Below, piece after piece: positions 1 to 8,056 of a stretch of 64,000 nt of DNA. This DNA is from Desulforhabdus sp. TSK. GTDB taxonomy: Bacteria; Desulfobacterota; Syntrophobacteria; Syntrophobacterales; Syntrophobacteraceae. Below the pieces are notes generated by a model. That model saw only the letters and a program-made list of their open reading frames with translations. It made no database searches and had not been told where the DNA came from. The translations under genes were made by a program, and so were the position numbers. The first letter of the stretch is position 1; each line of letters starts with the position of its first letter. The stretch lies in NCBI RefSeq assembly GCF_022836495.1, contig NZ_BQXM01000004.1, positions 113,390-177,389 on the forward strand. The letters are read 5' to 3'.

Positions 1-651
1 ATCCGTAAGGAGCTTCTTCGACCATCCGAAAGAATTCATTGACCGCTCGGCAAGATCCAATGCCATAAGGGTCGCTTCCTCCACGGCTTTGCCGTCTTCC
101 ACCACTTTGGTCGCCAATCCCCAGGCAAGGGCCTGCTCCGAAGAGATCGCTCTGTCGAAGGCCATGATCTCCATTGCCCTGGCGAATCCGACCAGCCTGG
201 GCAGCATGAAGGAGCCACCGCCATCAATGCTGAGTCCGTTCGAAGTGTAGGCTTGCCGCAATACAGCAGACTTGGCGACCACTCTGAAGTCACAGGCCAG
301 GGCCAGCGCGAAACCTCCTCCCGCTGCTACCCCGTTAACCGCGGCTATGACAGGCTTGGGCATACGGCGAATATCCACCACCGCCTGATGAAATCGGGCG
401 GTCAGTTCATGAAGTGCGGCAGAGGTACCGCCCGGGAATGCAAGAGACCACCGGAGGTCACCGCCGGAGCAAAACGCTTTGCCCTCGCCCGATATGACGA
501 TTCCGCGCACTTTCTCTTCTGCAGCCAGAGTAATGATCTTGGCGGCAAGCGATTCCATAGTGTCCAAATTTAGTGCGTTGAATGCCTCGGGGCGATTCAT
601 CATCAAGGTGGCAATACCATCGGATTTTTTGACAACTACCAGTTCTGCCAT
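1..651 (-). CDS. enoyl-CoA hydratase/isomerase family protein (3' end outside window)
   Basis: Crotonase-fold enzyme acting on acyl-CoA thioesters. The readable 217 residues begin MAELVVVKK at ATG 649-651, preceded by AGGGGA at good spacing. They include the NRP..NAL motif near residue 19, the first oxyanion-hole loop (AFCSGGDL, about residues 58-66) and the second (VAAGGGF, about residues 108-115). The usual first catalytic Glu position reads GLSIDGGGS, an Asp-containing version common in PaaG-like isomerases, so a simple hydratase role is not certain. The C-terminus runs off the left edge. It is followed upstream by a broken TetR gene, a common neighbour of fatty-acid degradation genes. No specific substrate can be assigned. 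Confidence 0.9.
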   Translation of the reverse strand, partial: MAELVVVKKSDGIATLMMNRPEAFNALNLDTMESLAAKIITLAAEEKVRGIVISGEGKAFCSGGDLRWSLAFPGGTSAALHELTARFHQAVVDIRRMPKPVIAAVNGVAAGGGFALALACDFRVVAKSAVLRQAYTSNGLSIDGGGSFMLPRLVGFARAMEIMAFDRAISSEQALAWGLATKVVEDGKAVEEATLMALDLAERSMNSFGWSKKLLTD

Positions 652-861
652 CAATTCCCCTTTCGTCAGTGAGAAAAATCCGGACGCAGAATTCCTCGTC
701 TTCGATTATTTCATACGGCCATTCGGTTCAAAGAGACCCGCCACTGCCACGATCTCCTCCAGCATCACCTCCTCTTCTTTGACCTGTGGCGTCAAGATTG
801 CTATCTGCTAGGAATTTCACTTATCATGGGTCATTCCTTTCTCTGCCTGCAGTCAGGATTT

Positions 862-1459
862 CTAGCACTTCAGGCAGTCCAGGTGGAGGCGGAGCTGGTT
901 GATCATCTTCTCCAGGATCATCTTCTCTTGACTTGCAGCATAGAGCACTGCGGCGCCGTTGATGGCGGTCAGGATTAAGTCTGCCACCTCTCGGGAGTCC
1001 ACGTCGGCCCTCAGGATTCCAAGCTCGCGGGCCTCTTCTATCCATGAAGCGAGGAGGTTCGAGAAGATCCGATAGCCGTCCAGAATGCGACGCGCCATCG
1101 GCTCCGACTGGCCGGAATGCTCGACGAGCATGTTGAAGAAGAAACAGTCACCCTGGAATACCTCGCCTCCGATGTAGTTGCGAAGGTCGTTTTCCAAGGC
1201 GCGCTTGACCCGCTCGACGGGGTTCGAGATCTCCCGAACTCCCTCGAATACGATCCCTTGCCAGATCTGAACGGAACGCTAGTAGGCCGCATCCCAGATA
1301 TCCTCCTTGCTTCCGAGGTGACCGTAGAGCCCCCCCTTTCGTCAGGCCTGTAGCCTGGAGAATGTCGGAGATCGACGTATTGTAGTAGCCCTTGACGGAA
1401 AAGAGCTGGAGAGACGCCTCGACGATTTCCTGGCAGGTACGAAGGCCTTTTGCGGACAT
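862..1459 (-). pseudogene. TetR/AcrR family regulator, broken by a frameshift and a nonsense codon
   Basis: The N-terminal half starts MSAKGLRTCQ at ATG 1457-1459 with an AGAGG ribosome site and carries a TetR helix-turn-helix (QLFSVKGYYNTSISDILQ then ATGLTKGG). At the G7 tract (C-run 1330-1336) the frame shifts by one base. With six G the protein would continue LYGHLGSKEDIWDAAY, then meets an in-frame TAG (CTA at 1279-1281), after which the same frame continues RSVQIWQGIV to the normal TetR ligand-domain end at 862. Two independent lesions argue for a true pseudogene rather than one sequencing error. It probably once controlled the adjacent enoyl-CoA hydratase. Confidence 0.85.
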
Positions 1460-1620
1460 TGCTTCTACCTCTAGGAGACACTCACTCCGAAGATCATCAG
1501 CGAAGGCGAACCGTTCAGCGGCATCTTGAAGGTTAAATTTGGGGAGAGCGGCGCTGATCATGAGTGCTTCCGCAAGGCACCTGGAGGCAATGAAGCGCCT
1601 ATTTCCCCGTTCCCTTTCAG

Positions 1621-1992
1621 TTACCACGTCTGAGTTATAGAATCGGGCGTAACAGCCAATGTGGCGCGTAACCAATCGAATCTCGACTTTAGCAAATCAA
1701 AGTCCGGTCCAGACGTTATGAACGCTGCTTTGCCTTTGACCAGGAAGCCTGCGCCCGCTCCATGCAAACCTTGCACTTTGCTGCTCGCCAGGGTAATCAA
1801 TACGTCAGGGTTGAAGGCAATATTCGACTCGGTGCGATGCATATAACCGGCAGGAATCAGCAACCGGCCATCGTCGGATATTCGAACGTAACTGGTCCAC
1901 GTGTTGACCATATGCGGCCCATCTTGGCCCAGAGTGGCGATGGCAACGATGCCGTCTTTTTTCAGTATTTCTAGAAGTTTTTCTGGGATCAT
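1621..1992 (-). CDS. FMN-binding protein, PNP-oxidase-like split barrel (Desulfovibrio FMN-bp type)
   Basis: A 123-residue protein starting MIPEKLLEIL with AAAGGAGAT upstream. Its length and run of motifs (GIVAIATLGQDGPHMVNTW, IPAGYMHRTE, GAGAGFLVKGKAAF) match the small FMN-binding protein known from Desulfovibrio, a pyridoxamine-phosphate-oxidase-fold flavoprotein thought to act in electron transfer. No signal peptide, so cytoplasmic. It is separated from the broken TetR gene by about 160 bases of unremarkable sequence. The physiological partner is unknown. Confidence 0.88.
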   Translation of the reverse strand: MIPEKLLEILKKDGIVAIATLGQDGPHMVNTWTSYVRISDDGRLLIPAGYMHRTESNIAFNPDVLITLASSKVQGLHGAGAGFLVKGKAAFITSGPDFDLLKSRFDWLRATLAVTPDSITQTW

Positions 1993-2465
1993 TGGAACTA
2001 TCTCCTTTAATTTGAGTGAGCATGCAGACCAATTTTATGACTGGAACAGGTTATGTTTATTCTGAACAGCAACAGAGACACACATCGAAGATATGGCATG
2101 CAAGGTCGGCTGTCACTGTATAAAGATACGCTGATTGTTGTCAGACTAGAATGAATTGAAGATCGATGAAGTGCCGCTTATTTTTTCACGAGCAGAACAG
2201 CTCACGATTGAATGAACGATATTCTCCACCACAAGGCTCTCCCTATTTGCAGCGGCAGAGACTTTTGAGCCGGAAAAGCTATTCAATGCACCTCCAGCAC
2301 TTTCACACCTCCAGTATCACCATTCTTACCGGCAACGCCGACGACAGCCGACGCACCAGGAAAGCACTGCTTCCGGATTTTCCGACGGCAACGGTGTGCC
2401 CTGCCTTAATCTCTCTTGACCAGCCGGTTCATATCTCCCGAACCCAAAAGGGCCGGGGCGTTCAT
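1993..2465. other. intergenic stretch without a recognisable gene
   Basis: About 470 bases upstream of the FMN-binding gene and downstream of the phage-type gene. I see only short out-of-frame ORFs and no convincing RNA element or repeat. The promoter of the FMN-binding gene should lie near 2000-2080. Confidence 0.5.
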
Positions 2466-3956
2466 CTACCGGTACGCCGCCACAATATCCTTCGCCATTC
2501 CTCTCATCTGCCTCGGCGGTTGTTTCACGTTTTCCCGCGCCCGCGCCGAGGCCTTGAGATCGATCCTGTACTCCGGCCTCTTTTCCAGAATCATCCGGGT
2601 GTTCCACTGGTTCACCTCCCGGACGACATCCTTCATTCCCTCCTTGTCCTTTGCGTTGAACGCTTTCATGTAGGCCGTTGCAAACTCGTTTTGCTTTGCG
2701 TCCTTGAAGTTCTTGAGGTCTTCGACGGTCCAGTACACGTCGTAGGCTTTCGCGCTCGAAAGCGGCTGAAACCCGGCGCCCTTGGCAACCGCCTCCATCC
2801 CTGAAATCTTTCTTGGCCCCTTTTCTCCGGGGATGTTGATGGGACGCCCGGTGGCCGCCGTCTGCCCCTCGGCCCAAAGCCGGTATCCCGACATGATATT
2901 CTTGACAGCAGATGGGGCGACGGCCTCTCCAGCCCGGTAGAGATCCCCTCGCCGCACGGCATCGACTGCATCCGTGAACTGCTCGAGCATGGCCCAGGGG
3001 ATGCCGATGAGGTCCCCCATGCTTGCCGAGATCTGGGAGGAAAGGCTCTGGTCCGTCTGGATCCTCCCCAGGACCGGGAGCTCCATACCGATGGACCCTC
3101 CGATATGGATTCCCACCACGGACGGAGTTCCGTACATCACGATGTCTCGCGCAAAAGCGGGCAACGCCGATCGGACGCCGGTTTCCAGGATGTCGTTCCC
3201 GAAGAGCTGGCGGATGAGAGACGCGAGCATCTTGTATAGAGGCACGGCCCCGAGCCCGCCCAGGGCCATCATGGCCATGAGGGAATAGGCGAAGGCCTTC
3301 CGGCCTTCCTTGTCCCCGTGGAGGAGCATCCACCGCCACAAGGAGAGAAGGTTGTGGGTGAAGGACCTGAAGGTGTAGGCGGTCGAAAGGAGCTTTCCTG
3401 CAGCAGTCCCCCGGAGCACCTGGGGACGGTTGGCCTTCCCATAGATGAAATGGGCGTCGTTTACGATCTCTTCGGCGAAGGCCTTCGCCTGGGCGTGGTT
3501 CATCTCCTTGCCGGGTTTGAGGCCAATCCTTGAAAGCGTCTTCTCGTTGGTCACCCTCCCACCCCTAGCCGCCCGGTAAGCCGCCAAGGCGAGGCTCATG
3601 CGGTTGTAGCGCTCCGCCATTTCCATGGGGAGTCCCATCATCTTGATGGCCTTTCCCCACATCTGCTTTTGATAGCCGCCGAGCTTCCCGGTCACTTCCG
3701 AGATAAGCTGCCCCTGGCCCCATCCCTCCCGGAACATTTCATTCAAAAACCTCTTTTCGTCGCCTGAAAGCCTGCCGCTCGCCTCAATCTTTTCCTCCGT
3801 GACCGAGGCCCTGAGATCCTTGATGGCTCCCGTCCACTCTTTCGCCGCCGAGGACATTTCCATGGAAAGCCTCGGGACCCCGGCCAGAATGTTCTGGGTG
3901 AGGTTGACGGCTGCGCTCTTCAAATTCGCTCCCAGGTACTGGACGAAAAAAAAGGC
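2466..3956 (-). pseudogene. C-terminal part of a giant phage/mobile-element polyvalent protein (PLxRFG-type), 5' truncated
   Basis: An open frame of about 500 codons reads from QYLGANLKSAAVNLTQN to DIVAAYR*. It resembles the C-terminal region of very large polyvalent proteins of phages and integrative elements (several thousand residues when complete). It contains hydrophobic stretches (AYSLMAMMALGGLGAVPLYKML) and charged alpha-helical segments, and no enzymatic motif that I recognise. Its upstream part is missing: near 3956 the sequence changes to an IS200 transposase fragment on the other strand, and the codons beyond that point are antisense to it. Shorter copies of pieces of this gene occur at 11540-11676 and 24926-24969. 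Family assignment is from recalled resemblance. Confidence 0.6.
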
Positions 3957-4229
3957 CCTGAGGTGATAGAGTTGAATGTTCAACCCGATCACGTGCATCT
4001 GCTGGTGATGAATCCTCCGGAAGTCAGCTTGTCGACACTGATGGGAACGATTAAGGGGCGCACAGCGATTCGCGTATTCAAGAAGTTCCCATATTTGAAA
4101 CAAAGACCGTATTGGGGGAATCACTTATGGGCTCAAGGTTATTGTGTGTATACCGTTGGCCTGGATTCGGATATGATCGGAAAATATGTTCAGCACCAAG
4201 AGCGTAAAGAGAAAGAAGCAGAAAAATAG
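3957..4229 (+). pseudogene. IS200/IS605-type TnpA fragment (C-terminal half)
   Basis: The frame reads VIELNVQPDHVHLLV through to KEAEK*. It keeps the HUH metal-binding motif (DHVHLL) and the catalytic tyrosine region (MIGKYVQHQ), as in Y1 single-strand transposases, but lacks the first ~55 residues. It begins exactly where the phage-type gene on the opposite strand is truncated, so this is a rearrangement boundary. It is a different family member from the complete copy at 18828-19259. Not expected to be active. Confidence 0.8.
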
Positions 4230-4237
4230 ACGCATGG

Positions 4238-4350
4238 GGGCAATTCAGCGTGCCTCCTCTGCTGGGGGCACGCTTCCAGCCCCCTTTCAGGGGGCAGATC
4301 AAAGCCACGTCCTCTGGGCGTGGCTTTGCAGCGCCTTTACTGTTCAAGCA
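4238..4350. repeat. hairpins of a probable IS200-type right end
   Basis: Two strong stem-loops follow the transposase fragment: GCGTGCC...GGCACGC (about 4248-4273) and AAAGCCACG...CGTGGCTTT (about 4301-4327). Subterminal hairpins recognised as single strands are a hallmark of IS200/IS605 right ends. No matching left end is present. The rest of 4350-4519 holds no gene I recognise. Confidence 0.55.
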
Positions 4351-4519
4351 GCTTTGCTGCGCCATTTTGCGAACTGGAGGGTATCTAGCCATTTCTGGCG
4401 CATTCCCCATTTATTTACAATGCGAAACCGAGTATTAAATGGGAAAGTGTAAAATTAAATCTGGGGCATAGATTGGAGAGCAAAACTATCTGCCATAACG
4501 GATGCAATGGAGCGTTGAA

Positions 4520-4846
4520 ATGGGATCGAGAATAAAAATGACCCTTGAGCTCCCTCTGCAGCTCAAGAAAAAAGAAAAATGGGTTGTCGCGTCATGTCCC
4601 GTTCTGGATATCGCCTCCCAAGGAGCGACTGAAGATGAAGCCAGGCGAAATCTTGCCGAGGCCCTTCATGTCTTTCTGGAATCTTGCATCGATCGCGGCA
4701 CCCTTGACCAGGTGCTTAAAGAGTGCGGGTTTGAGGCCGTAGCACAAGACGCAGAAACCGAAACCGGCTCTGCCCCTGAGAGCATAATCATTCCGCTCTA
4801 CCTACTCTCAAAGTTCGATGAGGGCAGAAATTGTCACCACGGATAA
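4520..4846 (+). CDS. hicB: HicB-like antitoxin
   Basis: A 108-residue protein with the HicB fold: WVVASCPVLDIASQGATEDEARRNLAEALHVFLE is the partially degraded RNase-H-like core typical of HicB. I chose ATG 4520 (MGSRIKMTLEL) because GGAG lies 7 bases upstream; the in-frame ATG at 4502 has none. The C-terminal half (after about residue 65) is presumably the operator-binding or toxin-masking tail. It overlaps the next gene by 16 bases, the usual coupling of a type II toxin-antitoxin pair, here in antitoxin-first order. Confidence 0.8.
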   Translation: MGSRIKMTLELPLQLKKKEKWVVASCPVLDIASQGATEDEARRNLAEALHVFLESCIDRGTLDQVLKECGFEAVAQDAETETGSAPESIIIPLYLLSKFDEGRNCHHG

Positions 4847-5067
4847 CGCCAATTCACTGGAAAACGTTGGAATGCATCTTCCTGAAGGCGGGTTTCGTAT
4901 TTGAAAGGCAAAGAGGCGATCATAGGTGCTACATCAAGGAAGGTTGTTTACGTCCAGTAGTGATCCCCACATACAGCGAAATTGATCCTGACATTATCCT
5001 TTCAAACATGAGAACAGCCAATCTTACCCGGGAAGATTATTTCAGATATTTAGCCGAATGCAAGTGA
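4831..5067 (+). CDS. hicA: HicA-like mRNA interferase toxin
   Basis: A 78-residue double-stranded-RNA-binding-fold protein: the GFVFERQRGDHRCYIKEG motif carries the catalytic histidine (GDHRCY) typical of YcfA/HicA, followed by PVVIPTYSEIDPDIILSNMRTANLTREDYFRYL. The start appears to be TTG 4831, with GAGGG shortly upstream; the nearby ATG at 4818 is out of frame. Overlap with hicB implies translational coupling. The pair sits in a degraded mobile island, a usual place for toxin-antitoxin genes. Confidence 0.82.
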   Translation: MSPRITPIHWKTLECIFLKAGFVFERQRGDHRCYIKEGCLRPVVIPTYSEIDPDIILSNMRTANLTREDYFRYLAECK

Positions 5068-5263
5068 ACCAGTGCGATAATGTTTTATTATCATCCCAAG
5101 ATCACTGTTTAATATCCCACCTTAGCGATATTCTTCTCATCATAAACCGAAACTGGAAATCTTCCCTTTCCATTTGATGTTTCAAAATACCTCAAGAATA
5201 TTCGAAGTTTGCCGACAACTTGAGTGCACCAGCAGAACCGAAATCATCAGATGAGGAAAGAGA

Positions 5264-6055
5264 ATGCTCAGCCTTAAAAAAAAGACAGTCGAAAAACGTT
5301 CTCCGCTCAAGGTCCCTCCGCTCAGACTGCCAGGGCAGTCAGTCCAGGAAGAGATAGACAAGATATTCGAGAAATTTACTGATGTCGCCCTCTATGTGGG
5401 AATGATGACGTTCCTAGCCGTCCTCGAATGGATGAGATATTTTCACAACTCACCTCCACAGCCGGTCTTGTATTCGTTAATTGCAGTCCCGTTTTGGATC
5501 TATGGGATTTGGAGGGGTGTAGGATTCAAAAGAAAACTCCGGAATCTGAAGCAGGCAAGAGATGGCGAAAGATCGGTAGGACAGAGTCTTGAACGATTGA
5601 GGGAAAAGGGCTATCGTGTATTGCATGACATGGTGGGGAAGGGCTTCAATGTGGACCATTTGCTCATTGGTCCGACGGGAGTCTACACGGTTGAGACAAA
5701 GACAATAAGCAAACCGTCGCGAGGATCATGCGAGATCACCTATGACGGAGAGCACGTTCGCATAAACGGCTTCCAGCCGGACCGTGATCCAATAATTCAG
5801 GCCAAGGCTCAGGCAAGCTGGGTCAGGGGGCTCGTCCACGACTCAACAGGCAAAAGCGTTGATGTCCGGCCCATCGTTCTCTATCCCGGCTGGTTTGTAA
5901 AAAAGCAATGCAGAGTTGTGAAGGTATGGGTCATCAATCCGGATCAGCTTGAAAGTTATCTGAAGAATGAACAGCAAGTCCTTGGGCCCAGTGACATCCA
6001 TTTGGTAGAGTATGCTATGACTTTCCACATGCGGAACGCATCCAATGGGAAATAA
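5264..6055 (+). CDS. membrane-anchored NERD (nuclease-related) domain protein
   Basis: A 263-residue protein with two hydrophobic segments (about residues 41-58 and 69-86) followed by a NERD domain. The diagnostic segment is FNVDHLLIGPTGVYTVETKT (about residues 126-145), with the Asp and Glu-x-Lys expected of a restriction-endonuclease-like core. NERD proteins are often plasmid-borne or found in islands and are presumed to process nucleic acids, but the substrate is not known. Start ATG 5264 has AGGAAAGAG upstream. It stands between hicBA and a dead integrase. Confidence 0.82.
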   Translation: MLSLKKKTVEKRSPLKVPPLRLPGQSVQEEIDKIFEKFTDVALYVGMMTFLAVLEWMRYFHNSPPQPVLYSLIAVPFWIYGIWRGVGFKRKLRNLKQARDGERSVGQSLERLREKGYRVLHDMVGKGFNVDHLLIGPTGVYTVETKTISKPSRGSCEITYDGEHVRINGFQPDRDPIIQAKAQASWVRGLVHDSTGKSVDVRPIVLYPGWFVKKQCRVVKVWVINPDQLESYLKNEQQVLGPSDIHLVEYAMTFHMRNASNGK

Positions 6056-6097
6056 TCTGGACTCTATATTTGCAGGGAGCCCCAGCGGAGTTTCGAT

Positions 6098-6235
6098 ATG
6101 AAAGAATTGATCATTTTGTTTCTGCTCCTTACGCTTGCCGGCTGTGCAGTTAGCGAGACCAGCAGGCAGAGCGATCCACAGGTGTCGTATGGAGGAACCT
6201 TTCGAACAAGAACTGGATCCAGTCATGGCATGTAG
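6098..6235 (+). CDS. small predicted lipoprotein (45 aa)
   Basis: MKELIILFLLLTLAGC forms a signal peptide with a good lipobox (LAGC, Cys16). The mature part is only about 30 residues, rich in Ser, Thr and Arg, ending SSHGM. GCGGAG lies 8 bases before the ATG. It resembles the short entericidin-like or lysis-type lipoproteins in size only; no function is claimed. Confidence 0.5.
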   Translation: MKELIILFLLLTLAGCAVSETSRQSDPQVSYGGTFRTRTGSSHGM

Positions 6236-6254
6236 CGTGAGTGGGTAATAGACT

Positions 6255-7025
6255 ATGAGCGTCCACCAGCACAAAGACGGCCGATGGTTTTGCACCTTCC
6301 ATGAGGAAGGCAAGAAGAAGTTCAAATAATTCGGGCGGGGTGACATCGCCGAGCACCAGGGCAGGCGGTTCGATGAGGAAACAAAGAGGAGCCGCGGCAA
6401 GCTTTGGGTTGATGGCGGCATCACTATTGAAGAGCTTTGCCGGAAATACCATGTACAGCACCCGGTTCGGGAAAGTACAGCCGACAGCGACTTTTACCGG
6501 TTGGACAGGATCATTCTTCCCATTCTGGGGCGCCTTCAGGCTGAAACTCTGTCCACGCAGCAGCTGAACGAATACATCCAGAAACGCCTGACTGAAGGGA
6601 AGAAGCGAGGGACTGTTATCAGGGAGATTACAATCCTCAAGGCCGCTTTCAATTGGGCGGAATTACAGGATCCGCCATTGATCCAACGAAATCCCCTTTC
6701 GAAATACACCGTCCCTAAAGCACGAGACGGGGAGATCCCCACACGACCTACAGAAGAGGAAGTGGATCGCATTCTCAGAAATGCTCCGGATCATTTGATT
6801 CGTGCAATCGGGATCCATTGGTACTGCGGCGTTCGCCCTGGAGGAGAAGTCACCAGGATCTGCTGGGCCGATGTGGATTTTTCTGCAGATGAATTAAGGA
6901 TTGTGAGCGCACAGAAGGGTGGGCCCCAAACGCGCTACATCCCCATTCATGCAGATTTGCGAGATTTGCTGCTTTCTTGGAAGGAGATGGACCGTAAGAA
7001 TGTTGGGGTCAATAAGGGTCAGTAG
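6255..7025 (+). pseudogene. phage-type tyrosine integrase, nonsense-interrupted and C-terminally truncated
   Basis: From ATG 6255 the frame reads MSVHQHKDGRWFCTF..EEGKKKFK, meets TAA, and continues in the same frame as FGRGDIAEHQGRRFDEE through the SAM-like core-binding domain (TQQLNEYIQKRL..KRGTVIREITILKAAFNWA) into the catalytic domain start (EEVDRILRNAPDHLIRAIGIHWYCGVRPGGEV, the first catalytic Arg region). It stops at 7025 before the His-x-x-Arg box and the nucleophilic Tyr. With the N-terminal stop and missing catalytic residues it cannot work. It marks this as the remains of an integrated element; no att sites could be recognised. Confidence 0.82.
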
Positions 7026-7803
7026 AATAGGACCTACAGGGGCTCATATCTCCGAGATTCTCACAGATCTGGATTGAAATATGGGTGGAGCAGAGGATCA
7101 TTTTTTTCAACACGCTCAGAATCCGATACAGAGGAGAGTAATCCAGAACATACTACACGCGGCTGTTTGACGAGGTCACGTTAGGCGGATTGTGGAATGG
7201 CTTTTACGGCATGGTTCTGGTGACACCGGTTTGACTGGAAGGCCAAGCCTCGAAGATCTTGCCCATGCAATTATGCAACAGGCTTGGGCTCGAGCTTGGC
7301 CTCTTCAGCAACTACGATCCGCCTGAATGAGGTCGAAATGTGACCCATGAAGACCGAATTTTTTTCCCTTGACACCGACAGGGGACAGAGTAATCTGACG
7401 TGCGCATCGTAGCCCCACCATACTGGGTATTCCGAGGCAAACTTGAAGACCGAGCCTTGGTGAGCGAGGCTCTCGTGTAACATACAGGCCACTGTCCAAA
7501 AGCATCCAAAGACTCGGTGGGCCAGGGTAGAACTGGCGCTCCCGGATTGGAGGTTTGCCTAAGGTGACTCAGGTGACAAACGCCGTACACGGCGCTGCTG
7601 CTGAAGCTTGAACGAGTGGGATATCCGGGTCTGGTTTGAGGCCATCCGACGGACTTCAAGTTTAGGCGTTCAGACACTTTCTCCGCTACACGGCTGAGGG
7701 GAAGGACCCTCTCATTTTCTCTTTTGGCCTATCAGCCAACCTTTTGGAATAGAGACATTGAAAGACAAAGAAGACCAGCCTCCCAGTAGAGGCGATTCGA
7801 ACA
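7026..7803. other. degraded intergenic DNA after the integrase
   Basis: Nearly 780 bases with no ORF that resembles a known protein on either strand. Short frames (for example on the minus strand at 7312-7677) have no recognisable motif or ribosome site. Probably decayed mobile-element sequence. Confidence 0.5.
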
Positions 7804-8022
7804 CTAGCATGTGGAAGTGGCATCCGTGATACGATAGTCTACATTTTCCTCCCTTATCGGCTCACCCGCTCGCTTCTTCCACGACTCATAGGTGGTGACA
7901 GCGGAGGGTGTAAGGCGATCCGACTTCTTCCTGGAAACATCCCAATAGAAGCCGCCCTTTTTTCTGTCCCATGTCTGCAGATGGCAACCCTTCGACGGCT
8001 GAGATTCGCCTCGTTTAGACGG
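7804..8022 (-). pseudogene. possible protein remnant without a start codon
   Basis: On the minus strand a frame with no ATG reads coherently as HLQTWDRKKGGFYWDVS then RKKSDRLTPSAVTTYESWKKRAGEP and ends DATSTC* at 7804. Composition (Trp, Lys and Arg rich, no low complexity) looks protein-like, but I recognise no family and upstream it runs into a stop near 8023. It may be the tail of a decayed gene; equally it could be chance. It occupies the presumed promoter region of mgtA. Confidence 0.25.
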
Positions 8023-8056
8023 CTAACTTTGTCCTTTTCGAATGGGAGGAAGGGCG

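Noticed and set aside
2166..2804. 212-residue plus-strand ORF
   Set aside because: Mostly antisense to the phage-type gene, with no ribosome site and no family resemblance.
7740..8056. M-box magnesium riboswitch upstream of mgtA
   Set aside because: The conserved M-box sequence blocks could not be found by eye in this leader.
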